From an uncultured Alphaproteobacteria bacterium (GTDB taxonomy: Bacteria > Pseudomonadota > Alphaproteobacteria > CALKHQ01), in contig CALKHQ010000117.1 of the NCBI GenBank assembly GCA_937988735.1, positions 1-5,336 of the forward strand: 5,336 nt of DNA, written 5' to 3'. The number at the start of each line of letters is the position of its first letter. The first letter of the stretch is position 1. Below are positions 1-5,336 of this stretch, piece by piece. A model generated the notes under the pieces. The model saw nothing but the letters and a program-made list of their open reading frames with translations, was not told the origin of the DNA and did not search any database. Both the position numbers and the translations under genes were made by a program.

Positions 1-907
1 CGAGGGCGAAGGTGCGGCCGGCGAGCGCGTTGCCGTCGCCGTCCTTTTCCTGAAGATCCCAGATCGCGGCCCACGAGCCGATGTCGCTCCACGCTGCGTC
101 CAGCGGCGCCACCACCGCCCGGTCGGTGCGCTCCATCACCGCATAGTCGATCGAGATGGCCTCGGCGGCGGCGAAGGGGTCGGCGGCAGGGTGGACCAGC
201 GGCCCCTCCCCCGTGCGCGCCGCCCACGCCTCCGCCACCGGCCTGCTGACCTTCGGCGCATGGCGGGCCAGCTCCTCGAGCACCACGGCAGCGGAGAACA
301 CGAACATGCCGCTGTTCCAGTAGTAGCCGCCGTCGGCCACGAAACGCTCCGCCTTCTGCCGGTCGGGCTTCTCGAGGAAGGCGGTCACCGCGGCCACCCC
401 GGAGAGCCCGGGCACCGCGCCGCCGGCGCGGATGTAGCCGTAGCCGGTGTGCGGCTCGGTCGGGCGGATGCCGTAGGTGGCGAGCCGGCCGGCACGCGCC
501 GCCGCCGCGGCGGCCCCGGCCGCCGCCGCCAGCGCGGCGACGTCGCCGATCATGTGATCCGACGGCAGCACCCACATCAGCGCGTCCGGCCGCGTCTCCA
601 GCACGCAGTGCGCGGCGAGCGCGATCGCCGGCGCGGTGTTGCGCGCGCACGGCTCGACGATGATGCAGGCCGGCGGGACCCCGATCTCCTCGAGCTGCTC
701 CCGCACCGTGCCGCTGTGCGCCGCGCTGGTGACCACCACGGGCGCGGCGTCGGTGATCCGCACCGCCCGCAGCACCGTCTGCTGCAGCAGCGAGTGGTTG
801 CCGGCGAGCGCGTGGAACTGCTTCGGCCGCTCGGGGCGCGACAGCGGCCACAGCCGGGTGCCGGCGCCGCCGCAGAGGATCACCGGGACGAGGTCGGACA
901 TCGGCAT
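1..907 (-). CDS. manC: Mannose-1-phosphate guanylyltransferase (ManC/AlgA type), C-terminus cut by window edge
   Basis: This enzyme makes GDP-mannose from mannose 1-phosphate and GTP in the cytoplasm, supplying surface polysaccharide synthesis. The visible 302 codons form the nucleotidyltransferase domain. Motifs seen are the pyrophosphorylase signature CGGAGTRLWPLSR with PKQF (residues 12-31), EPCARNTAPA (85-94), LPSDH (114-118), TGYGYI (154-159), FLEKP (177-181), WNSGMF (197-202), SIDYAVME (252-259) and SDIGSW (274-279). The family is usually about 470-480 residues, with a C-terminal cupin mannose-6-phosphate isomerase domain. That part would lie beyond the left edge, so whether the protein is bifunctional cannot be seen. 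The ATG at 907 is preferred over the in-frame ATG at 901 because GGGAG (916-920, minus strand) lies 8 nt upstream of it. Residues 124-137 are an alanine-rich stretch. The gene is divergent from argD. Family assignment is very sure; the symbol manC rather than algA, cpsB or xanB is a naming choice. Confidence 0.95.
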   Translation of the reverse strand, partial: MPMSDLVPVILCGGAGTRLWPLSRPERPKQFHALAGNHSLLQQTVLRAVRITDAAPVVVTSAAHSGTVREQLEEIGVPPACIIVEPCARNTAPAIALAAHCVLETRPDALMWVLPSDHMIGDVAALAAAAGAAAAAARAGRLATYGIRPTEPHTGYGYIRAGGAVPGLSGVAAVTAFLEKPDRQKAERFVADGGYYWNSGMFVFSAAVVLEELARHAPKVSRPVAEAWAARTGEGPLVHPAADPFAAAEAISIDYAVMERTDRAVVAPLDAAWSDIGSWAAIWDLQEKDGDGNALAGRTFAL

Positions 908-915
908 CGGATCAG

Positions 916-920
916 CTCCC
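916..920 (-). promoter_or_regulatory. Ribosome binding site of manC
   Basis: The minus strand reads GGGAG here, 8 nt before the ATG at 907. The other in-frame ATG at 901 would be 14 nt away, so this site favours 907 as the start. Confidence 0.6.
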
Positions 921-1000
921 TGCAGCTCTCGAGCCGGAAACAGCGGTGGACGCTGCCTGCTCCCTCCGTCGCGTCGGGGGTCGCGCGGGGGTGGCCCGGC

Positions 1001-1030
1001 ATTCTAACCCGATCGGGGGAGCCCGGTCAC
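1001..1030 (-). promoter_or_regulatory. Candidate sigma70 promoter for manC
   Basis: On the minus strand, GTGACC (1025-1030; 4 of 6 matches to TTGACA) is followed after 18 bp by TAGAAT (1001-1006; 5 of 6 matches to TATAAT). The -10 box lies about 94 bp from the manC start and would give a leader of roughly 85-90 nt. The spacer contains the 10-bp perfect palindrome CCCGATCGGG at 1008-1017. In a region this GC-rich an AT-rich -10 box stands out, but this was found by eye and has no experimental support. Confidence 0.4.
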
Positions 1031-1094
1031 ACGCAAAGCCCGCCCGCCCGGGCCGGCGGTGCGCGTCCTCCCCGGGGGTCGCCCGACCCGTCGA

Positions 1095-1122
1095 TTGACT
1101 CGCCCCCTGCCGGGGGGATACT
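1095..1122 (+). promoter_or_regulatory. Candidate sigma70 promoter for argD
   Basis: TTGACT (1095-1100; 5 of 6 matches to the -35 consensus) is followed after 16 bp by GATACT (1117-1122; 4 of 6 matches to the -10 consensus). Transcription would start near 1129, giving a leader of about 47 nt. The spacer holds the inverted repeat CCCCC-TGCC-GGGGG (1103-1116), and a 14-bp perfect palindrome, CCGCCCGCGGGCGG, lies at 1129-1142 over the predicted start point. Either could be an operator or simply GC-rich chance symmetry. The promoter lies downstream of the more distal in-frame start at 1059, which argues against that start. Confidence 0.5.
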
Positions 1123-1163
1123 TGCCGCCCGCCCGCGGGCGGTGCTCCTGCGGGCCGCAAGCA

Positions 1164-1169
1164 GAGGAG
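1164..1169 (+). promoter_or_regulatory. Ribosome binding site that fixes the argD GTG start
   Basis: GAGGAG lies 6 nt before the GTG at 1176 and 21 nt before the next candidate ATG at 1191. The spacing supports GTG as the start codon. Confidence 0.75.
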
Positions 1170-1175
1170 AGGGTC

Positions 1176-2360
1176 GTGATACCTGCCGTCATGCCGACAT
1201 ACAGCCGGGCCGACATTGCGTTCGACCGGGGCGAAGGCGCCTATCTGTATGCGCTGGACGGCCGACGATTCCTCGACTTCGGCGGCGGCGTGGCCGTGAC
1301 CTCGCTCGGCCACTGCCATCCGCACCTGGTCCGGACCCTGCAGGAGCAGGCGGCCCGGCTGTGGCACACCTCGAACCTGTACCAGATCCCCGGCCAGCAG
1401 AGCTTCGCCGAGCGCATCTGCGCCCGGTGCTTCGCCGACACGGTGTTCTTCTGCAACTCCGGTGCCGAGGCGGTGGAAGGCGGGATCAAGCTGGTCCGCA
1501 AGTACCAGAGCGAGACCGGGCACCCCGAGCGCTACCGGATCATCTGTGTCGAGGGCGCATTCCACGGCCGGACGCTCGCCACCATCTCGGCCGGCGGCCA
1601 GGAGAAGATGCTGAAGGGGTTCGGCCCGCCGGTGGACGGTTTCGACCACGTCGCCTTCAACAACCTGAACGAGATGCGGGCCGCGATCACGCCGGAGACG
1701 GCGGGTATCCTGGTCGAGACCGTCCTCGGCGAAGGCGGCATCAAGCCGGTCAGCCCCGATTACCTGCGCGGGCTGCGCGAGATGTGCGACGAGTACGGCC
1801 TGCTGCTGATGATCGACGAGGTGCAGACCGGGATGGGCCGCACCGGCAAGCTGTTCGCCCATCAGTGGGCGGGCATCGAGCCGGACGTGATGGCGATCGC
1901 CAAGGGCATCGCCGGCGGCTTCCCGATGGGCGCCGTGCTCGCGACCGAGAAGGCTGCCGTCGGCATGACGCCGGGCAGTCACGGTTCCACCTTCGGCGGC
2001 AACCCGCTGGCGGTGGCGGTGGCCAACGCCGTGCTGGACGTGATGCTCGAGCCGGGCTTCCTCGACGGCGTGTGCCGCCACGGCCAGATGCTGCGTGACG
2101 GCCTCGCCGCCATCGTCCGGGACCATCCGCACGTGTTCGCCGAGGTGCGCGGCATCGGGCTGATGCTGGGCCTGCGCTGCGTGCCGCCCGCCGGCGACGT
2201 CATCACCGCGCTGCGCAACGATGGGCTGCTCTCGGTCGGTGCGGGAGAGAACGTCGTCCGCCTGCTGCCGCCGCTGATCATCGGCGAGACGGAGGTGCGG
2301 GAGGCGCTGGACATCATCGGCCGCATCGCCGCCGCCTGGCCGAAGGCCCCGGCCGCCTGA
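1176..2360 (+). CDS. argD: Acetylornithine aminotransferase (class III, PLP-dependent)
   Basis: ArgD moves an amino group from glutamate to N-acetylglutamate semialdehyde, giving N-acetylornithine in arginine synthesis. Family members can also act on N-succinyl-diaminopimelate in lysine synthesis. Read from the GTG at 1176 the protein has 394 residues, a normal length, and begins MIPAVMPTYSRAD as alphaproteobacterial ArgD usually does. Visible features are the PLP phosphate loop CNSGAEAVEGGIK (93-105), FHGRT (129-133, with the ring-stacking Phe129), the GEGG loop (185-188), IDEVQTGMGRTGK (213-225, with Asp214 for the pyridine nitrogen), the Schiff-base lysine in AIAKG (Lys243), and GSTFGGNP (270-277). 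The usual EPVQGEGG is ETVLGEGG here, a mild departure. No argF follows, although argD-argF pairs are common in this class; instead the next gene is convergent. The annotation is secure at family level, but the substrate is inferred from sequence. Confidence 0.93.
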   Translation: MIPAVMPTYSRADIAFDRGEGAYLYALDGRRFLDFGGGVAVTSLGHCHPHLVRTLQEQAARLWHTSNLYQIPGQQSFAERICARCFADTVFFCNSGAEAVEGGIKLVRKYQSETGHPERYRIICVEGAFHGRTLATISAGGQEKMLKGFGPPVDGFDHVAFNNLNEMRAAITPETAGILVETVLGEGGIKPVSPDYLRGLREMCDEYGLLLMIDEVQTGMGRTGKLFAHQWAGIEPDVMAIAKGIAGGFPMGAVLATEKAAVGMTPGSHGSTFGGNPLAVAVANAVLDVMLEPGFLDGVCRHGQMLRDGLAAIVRDHPHVFAEVRGIGLMLGLRCVPPAGDVITALRNDGLLSVGAGENVVRLLPPLIIGETEVREALDIIGRIAAAWPKAPAA

Positions 2361-2389
2361 ACGGGCCGGCCCGAGCCGGCCAGCCCGAA

Positions 2390-2418
2390 CCGGTCGGCGG
2401 GGTCAGCCCGCCGACCGG
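2390..2418. terminator. Perfect 12-bp GC-rich hairpin between convergent genes, possible bidirectional terminator
   Basis: CCGGTCGGCGGG (2390-2401) and CCCGCCGACCGG (2407-2418) are exact reverse complements around the 5-nt loop GTCAG. The hairpin starts 30 bp after the argD stop. Its right arm and loop are also the last codons and the TGA (2403-2405) of the opposing membrane-protein gene. No T-tract follows on either strand, so it is not a textbook intrinsic terminator. It may instead block 3' exonucleases or work together with Rho. Confidence 0.5.
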
Positions 2419-3131
2419 ATCCCGTGCCCGCGACGCAGCCGGCGGCGCTCCTCCGCCCGGTCCCAGCCCTGGCCGATCAGGACGAAGATCGCCAGCACCG
2501 CGGCGATCGCGATCAGCACGCCGATGGTCTGCGCGGTGACGCTGCGGTGGGCGGTGGAGGCGAGCGCGATCAGGCCGACCAGCCCGATCACCCCGCCGAG
2601 CGCAAAGGTCGCACCCGGGCCTTCCGGTGCCACCAGCGGGATCAGCCGCGGCGGACGGCCGCCGTGCGCGATCAGGCGGAACACCACCAGCACGGCGACG
2701 ATCGCGACCGCCAAGGCGATCACCGACACGGCGCCCGAGGCACTGGCAGCAACCACCAGCGCCACCAGCGCGACCGCCGTGCAGGCGCCGCCGCGCAGCC
2801 AGGGCAGCGCCGGCCCCCAGACCGGCGACGGCCCGTGCCGCAGCGGTTGGCCCAGCGCCAGCGGCTGGGCAGGCGCGCGCAGCGGCGCTGCCGGCCGCGC
2901 CTGCGCCGCACGCCGCCGCCGCGCCCACGGGTCCGCCTCGTGCCCCGGCGCCGAGAGCCCGTGCCGCCAGCCCAGCCGGATCATGCCCATCACCGCGAGC
3001 ACGCCCGCCCCGAACACCGCGAGCCCGATCCACTGCCCGGTGCCGGGCGGCTCGGAAGCGGCATAGGCGAGGCCGGCCAGCCCGGCCGCCCCCGCCACTG
3101 CACCGATCAGGAACCGCGTCACCACACTCAT
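2403..3131 (-). CDS. Unrecognised six-helix membrane protein made of three two-helix repeats
   Basis: I do not recognise a family for this 242-residue protein. Hydrophobic segments lie at about 7-25, 34-53, 114-130, 134-154, 176-193 and 202-221, so six inner-membrane helices are likely. Arg52, Arg56, the RRRR at 71-74 and the arginine-rich C-terminus (225-234) suggest both ends face the cytoplasm. Residues 10-55, 114-158 and 179-223 align almost without gaps as three copies of one helix hairpin, each ending in a pattern like VLAxxxxIxxGW. Copies one and two are separated by about 58 residues rich in Arg, Pro and Ala, and copies two and three by a 20-residue loop rich in Pro. The ATG at 3131 is supported by GAGGTG (3137-3142, minus strand) 5 nt upstream. 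It lies 60 bp downstream of the histidine kinase on the same strand, so co-transcription is plausible. No enzyme or transporter motif is visible. Confidence 0.8.
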   Translation of the reverse strand: MSVVTRFLIGAVAGAAGLAGLAYAASEPPGTGQWIGLAVFGAGVLAVMGMIRLGWRHGLSAPGHEADPWARRRRAAQARPAAPLRAPAQPLALGQPLRHGPSPVWGPALPWLRGGACTAVALVALVVAASASGAVSVIALAVAIVAVLVVFRLIAHGGRPPRLIPLVAPEGPGATFALGGVIGLVGLIALASTAHRSVTAQTIGVLIAIAAVLAIFVLIGQGWDRAEERRRLRRGHGIRSAG

Positions 3132-3136
3132 CCGGA

Positions 3137-3142
3137 CACCTC
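3137..3142 (-). promoter_or_regulatory. Ribosome binding site of the membrane protein
   Basis: The minus strand reads GAGGTG, an exact match to part of the anti-Shine-Dalgarno complement, 5 nt before the ATG at 3131. It indicates independent translation start after the 60-bp gap from the kinase gene. Confidence 0.65.
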
Positions 3143-3191
3143 GCCTGCTTCCGGGAAACCTGGCCCCGATCTAGCAGAGCACGGGCCGGCG

Positions 3192-4598
3192 TCAAGCAGC
3201 CTCGGCGAGGCTGACCGCGGGCAAGGTGATGCGGAAGGTCGTCCCGTCGGGGCCGGTGCGGTCCAGCGCGATGAAGCCGCCCTGGGCAATCAGCAGCTCG
3301 CGGGCGATGGCGAGCCCCAGCCCGCTGCCGTCCGCCTTGATCGAGCCGGAGAAGGGCGTGAACAGGTTCTCCGCGATCTTCGGCGGAATCCCGGGCCCGT
3401 CGTCGGCGATGGCGATGGCGAGCTGGTCGGAGCCGACCTCGGCGGTGATCCGCACCGTGCGCGCCCCCGCCTCCAGCGCGTTGCGGATGACGTTGTCGAA
3501 CACGCGCCGCAGATGCTCGTGGTCCGCCTTGAGCACCAGATCCTCCGGGATTTCCGCCCGCACGGTGGCCGCCGGGAAGCGGGCGGTGAGGTCGGACTCG
3601 ACCTCGTGCAGCAGCTCGGCGAGCAGGAAGCGGCTCGGCCGCGGCTTGGGCGCGTCGCTTCGGGCGAAGCTCAGCACGTCGCCGCACAGCCGGATCGCCC
3701 GCTCGATCGCCGCCGCCACCTTCGGGGCCTGGCGCTGCGCCTCCGGGTCGGCGCTGGCGGCGAGGCTGTCGGAGACCAGCAGCGCCGACGACAGGATGTT
3801 GCGCAGGTCGTGGTTGATCTTGGTGACGGCGGCGCCGAGCGCCGCGAGCGCGTTCTTCTGCCGCAGCGCCTCGCGCAGGCTCATCTGCATGCTGGCGAGG
3901 TGGCGCTGGGCGAAGCCGATCTCGTCGTTGCGCCGGCTCGGCTGGATGGTTCGGGTGATGTCCTCCGGGTTCTCGGCGAAGCGGTCCATCGCCTCGCTCA
4001 TCTTCCGGATCGGGCGCACGATCAGCCACTGCAGCGCGAAGAACACCACGGTGGCGGTGGTGAGCGAGATCAGCACCGACAGCAGCAGGATGCGCCAGGA
4101 ATAGGCGAGCATCTCGATCCGCAGCGGCCGCTCGTCGATGTGGATGGTGACGGTCGCTCGCGGATCCTTCGGCGGCGCGCCGCGCACGGAGATCACCCGG
4201 TTGCCGGTGGACCGCAGGGTATCCACCGCGTCCCAGATCAGGCCGAAGAAGGTCTGCTCGCGCAGGTCTACCGTCACGTCGACCGCCGGCCGCCCCTCGT
4301 CGGCCACCATGAGGTCGAAGCCGCCCGGCCAGGAGATGTCGATCAGGTGCGCGTCGAGCATGGCGAGCAGGTCGCGCCGCATCTCGGAGCGCAGCTGCTG
4401 GTCCGGCGTCATCCTGAGGGTGAGGGTGGCGAGCAGCGCGTCGTCCACCTTCTCCTGCAGGTAATCGAGTCGGTAGCGCGCGATCGAGGGCGCATAGATC
4501 ATGACCTCGACCAGCATCACGAACACGGCGGTCAGCACCAGCAGCCGCGCCGACAGGCCGCTCGCGAAGCTGGGCAGATGCAGCGGTCTGCGAGCCAT
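3192..4598 (-). CDS. Membrane-bound sensor histidine kinase (HAMP, HisKA-like, HATPase_c)
   Basis: This 468-residue protein should sense a signal outside the inner membrane and autophosphorylate a histidine to drive a response regulator. In order it shows a first membrane helix (about 19-36), a periplasmic domain of about 130 residues (37-168) that I do not recognise, a second helix (169-194), and a HAMP linker starting VRPI and containing NDEIG (194-245). The dimerisation helix has the phospho-acceptor in KINHDLRN (His263). The ATP-binding domain follows, with N-box DNVIRNALEAG (368-378), G1 box DDGPGIP (399-405), F-box LFTPF (412-416) and G2 box GSGLGLAIA (424-432). All catalytic boxes look intact. 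The H-box is HDLRN rather than the common HELRTPL. No response regulator lies in the window, so it is an orphan as far as can be seen. The ATG at 4598 is the only start after an in-frame stop at 4641-4643, but no clear ribosome-binding site precedes it. Confidence 0.93.
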   Translation of the reverse strand: MARRPLHLPSFASGLSARLLVLTAVFVMLVEVMIYAPSIARYRLDYLQEKVDDALLATLTLRMTPDQQLRSEMRRDLLAMLDAHLIDISWPGGFDLMVADEGRPAVDVTVDLREQTFFGLIWDAVDTLRSTGNRVISVRGAPPKDPRATVTIHIDERPLRIEMLAYSWRILLLSVLISLTTATVVFFALQWLIVRPIRKMSEAMDRFAENPEDITRTIQPSRRNDEIGFAQRHLASMQMSLREALRQKNALAALGAAVTKINHDLRNILSSALLVSDSLAASADPEAQRQAPKVAAAIERAIRLCGDVLSFARSDAPKPRPSRFLLAELLHEVESDLTARFPAATVRAEIPEDLVLKADHEHLRRVFDNVIRNALEAGARTVRITAEVGSDQLAIAIADDGPGIPPKIAENLFTPFSGSIKADGSGLGLAIARELLIAQGGFIALDRTGPDGTTFRITLPAVSLAEAA

Positions 4599-4675
4599 GC
4601 CCGAGTCAGTACCGCAAGCCGCCGGACCGTCACAAGCGGCTCACGGGCGTACCGTGCCGGACCCCTTTCCTCCAA

Positions 4676-4708
4676 CCGTCACCGTCCGGCCCGACCGGAC
4701 GATCCACG
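4676..4708 (-). repeat. Palindromic repeat copy, left arm of the element
   Basis: Read on the minus strand this 33-mer begins CGTGGATCGTCCGG and ends GACGG. It contains a 7-bp stem, CGTCCGG with CCGGACG (4683-4701), around a 5-nt loop. It differs from the right-hand copy at five positions, all transitions, two of which lie in the loop. Confidence 0.65.
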
Positions 4709-4789
4709 GGGCCGAAGCAACGCACCGGGCGCTGCCGGATTCGCGCGGACGGCGTCCGCCTGCCCGCCGTCAGCACCCGGCCGCCACGG

Positions 4790-4822
4790 CGTGGGTCGTC
4801 CGGTCAAGCCGGACGACGACGG
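4790..4822 (+). repeat. Palindromic repeat copy, right arm of the element
   Basis: Read on the plus strand this 33-mer begins CGTGGGTCGTCCGG and ends GACGG. It contains a perfect 9-bp stem, GTCGTCCGG (4795-4803) with CCGGACGAC (4809-4817), around the loop TCAAG. It lies just 14 bp after the oxidoreductase stop codon in transcript terms, so it would form at the 3' end of that mRNA and might stabilise or end it. There is no T-tract. Confidence 0.65.
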
Positions 4823-4836
4823 CGAGAGAAGGAGCC

Positions 4837-5336
4837 TCACCCCAGCCGCGACAGCAGCCGCACCACCTTGCGCATGCGCGGGCTGAACAGGCGGGGGGTG
4901 AAATAGGCGCCGGCAGCGCGTTTCGAGGCTTCGCCGCGGGTAGGATAGGGGGCGACAAGTCCGGCGACGGCGCCGATGCGCAGGCCCCGGGCGATGGCGA
5001 GCACCCAGGGCTGGATCAGCTCGCCGGCGTGGCGGCCGCAGATGGCGGCGCCGAGGATGCGGCCGCGGCGGGTGACGACCACCTTGACCAGCCCCTCATC
5101 CGCCCGCTCGGCCAGCGCGCGGTCGTTCTCCGCGAAGGGCGCGCGCAGCACCTCGATCCCGTCGCCGTGGCGGGCCCGCGCCTCGGCCTCCGACAGGCCC
5201 GCCGCGGCGAGCTCCGGGTCGGTGTAGATGGCGCGCGGGACCGCGGCCGTGGCGCGGCTCGGCAGCCGGAACAGCACGCTGCGGATGACGATGCCGGCAT
5301 GGTAGCCGGCGAGGGGGGGGTACTGGCCGCGGCCGG
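4837..5336 (-). CDS. NAD(P)/FAD-dependent disulfide-reductase-family oxidoreductase, C-terminal part only
   Basis: The window shows the last 165 residues, which form the dimerisation domain of the dihydrolipoamide dehydrogenase / mercuric reductase family. The start and the FAD and NAD(P) domains lie beyond the right edge. Visible marks are AGYHAGIVIR at the end of the central domain (9-18 of the fragment), YTDPELAAAGLSE at the start of the dimer domain (37-49), GRILGAAICG (91-100) and VAPYPTRGEASKRAAGAYF (127-145). The classic HPT...E active-site histidine is a tyrosine here (Tyr130 of the fragment), as in mercuric reductases, and Glu135 is kept. The C-terminus (KVVRLLSRLG) lacks the cysteine pair of true mercuric reductases, so mercury reduction should not be assumed. 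The frame stays open to the edge; the GTG at 5277 is internal, since conserved sequence continues upstream of it. Its substrate is unknown. Confidence 0.9.
   Translation of the reverse strand, partial: GRGQYPPLAGYHAGIVIRSVLFRLPSRATAAVPRAIYTDPELAAAGLSEAEARARHGDGIEVLRAPFAENDRALAERADEGLVKVVVTRRGRILGAAICGRHAGELIQPWVLAIARGLRIGAVAGLVAPYPTRGEASKRAAGAYFTPRLFSPRMRKVVRLLSRLG

Larger units (their letters stand above)
4676..4822. repeat. Nested inverted-repeat element, REP-doublet or MITE-like
   Basis: Two 33-bp copies of one sequence, each itself palindromic, lie in opposite orientation at 4676-4708 (minus) and 4790-4822 (plus). They match at 28 of 33 positions and all five differences are transitions. 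Inside them a second inverted pair, CCGGGCGCTG at 4725-4734 and CAGCACCCGG at 4771-4780, matches at 9 of 10 positions. At the centre is GCGGACG-G-CGTCCGC at 4745-4759. The three layers share nearly the same centre (4749-4752), so the whole could fold as one long imperfect hairpin. No transposase is present. This fits a REP-type doublet or a non-autonomous miniature element; copies elsewhere in the genome would be needed to call it a dispersed repeat. Confidence 0.65.
4599..4836. other. 238-bp gene-free gap holding a nested inverted repeat
   Basis: No credible coding region lies between the oxidoreductase stop and the kinase start. Most of the gap is the inverted-repeat element at 4676-4822. 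The remaining 77 bp before the kinase start show no convincing promoter or ribosome-binding site. Confidence 0.7.

Noticed and set aside
1059..1175. Upstream in-frame start giving argD 39 extra residues
   Set aside because: It lies before the candidate promoter and lacks similarity to ArgD, while the GTG at 1176 has a strong ribosome-binding site and gives the normal length and N-terminus.
191..2098. Long plus-strand open frame of 635 codons
   Set aside because: It overlaps manC on the opposite strand and argD in another frame, and its Arg/Pro/Gly-rich product has no recognisable motif. It is a product of high GC content.
912..2132. 406-codon minus-strand frame opposite argD
   Set aside because: It lies antisense to argD, a clear enzyme gene, and encodes low-complexity sequence rich in His, Arg and Ala.
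2314..4029. 571-codon minus-strand frame across the membrane protein and kinase
   Set aside because: It is out of frame with both real genes and made almost entirely of Arg, Ala, Gly and Pro.
4602..4631. Weak promoter for the kinase (TTGTGA with TACTGA, 18 bp apart, minus strand)
   Set aside because: The -10 box matches only 2 of 6 positions and would leave almost no leader, so it is not supportable.
2424..4886. 820-codon plus-strand frame
   Set aside because: It is antisense to two well-supported genes, with a compositionally skewed product and no domain.
4770..4958. Possible 62-residue minus-strand protein containing VVRLDRTTH
   Set aside because: It overlaps the end of the oxidoreductase in another frame, and that peptide is simply the translation of the palindromic repeat. 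I treat it as spurious.
4837..5277. Oxidoreductase fragment as a complete 146-residue gene starting at 5277
   Set aside because: The in-frame sequence upstream continues with the family residues AGYHAGIVIR and stays open to the window edge, so this is the tail of a longer gene.
4837..5336. True mercuric reductase (merA)
   Set aside because: The active-site tyrosine fits, but the C-terminal cysteine pair is absent and no mer genes are nearby.
1..5336. CRISPR array, tRNA, rRNA or transposase
   Set aside because: No regularly spaced direct repeats, no recognisable tRNA or rRNA segments and no transposase-like protein were seen on either strand by reading.

Overview
The window is very GC-rich, and its protein sequences look alphaproteobacterial. 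The clearest sign is an acetylornithine aminotransferase beginning MIPAVMPTYSRAD, the usual alphaproteobacterial form. An acetic-acid-bacterium or Roseomonas-like member of the Rhodospirillales is a reasonable guess, but this is inferred from sequence style only. All five genes have recognisable or describable products, and nothing indicates a phage, plasmid, CRISPR array or RNA gene.

Layout: (1) 1-907, minus strand, is the N-terminal 302 codons of a mannose-1-phosphate guanylyltransferase (ManC/AlgA type), cut by the left edge. (2) 908-1175 is a divergent promoter region, with one sigma70-like promoter facing each way and a GC-rich palindrome in each spacer. (3) 1176-2360, plus strand, is argD (394 aa), read from a GTG start with a strong ribosome-binding site. 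(4) 2361-2418 is a convergent gene end with a perfect 12-bp hairpin whose loop carries the stop codon of the opposing gene. (5) 2403-3131, minus strand, is an unrecognised six-helix membrane protein that appears to be built from three copies of a two-helix hairpin. (6) 3192-4598, minus strand, is a membrane sensor histidine kinase with no response regulator in view. (7) 4599-4836 is a non-coding gap holding a roughly 147-bp nested inverted repeat that resembles a REP doublet or a MITE. (8) 4837-5336, minus strand, is the C-terminal 165 residues of a flavin disulfide-reductase-family oxidoreductase, cut by the right edge.

The genes do not form one pathway. manC supplies GDP-mannose for surface polysaccharide, and argD serves arginine and possibly lysine/peptidoglycan synthesis. 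The kinase and the membrane protein are 60 bp apart on the same strand and may be co-transcribed, which makes a shared membrane-signalling role possible but unproven. The items most worth a second look are the nested inverted repeat at 4676-4822 and the internally triplicated membrane protein. I found no convincing new multi-gene system.
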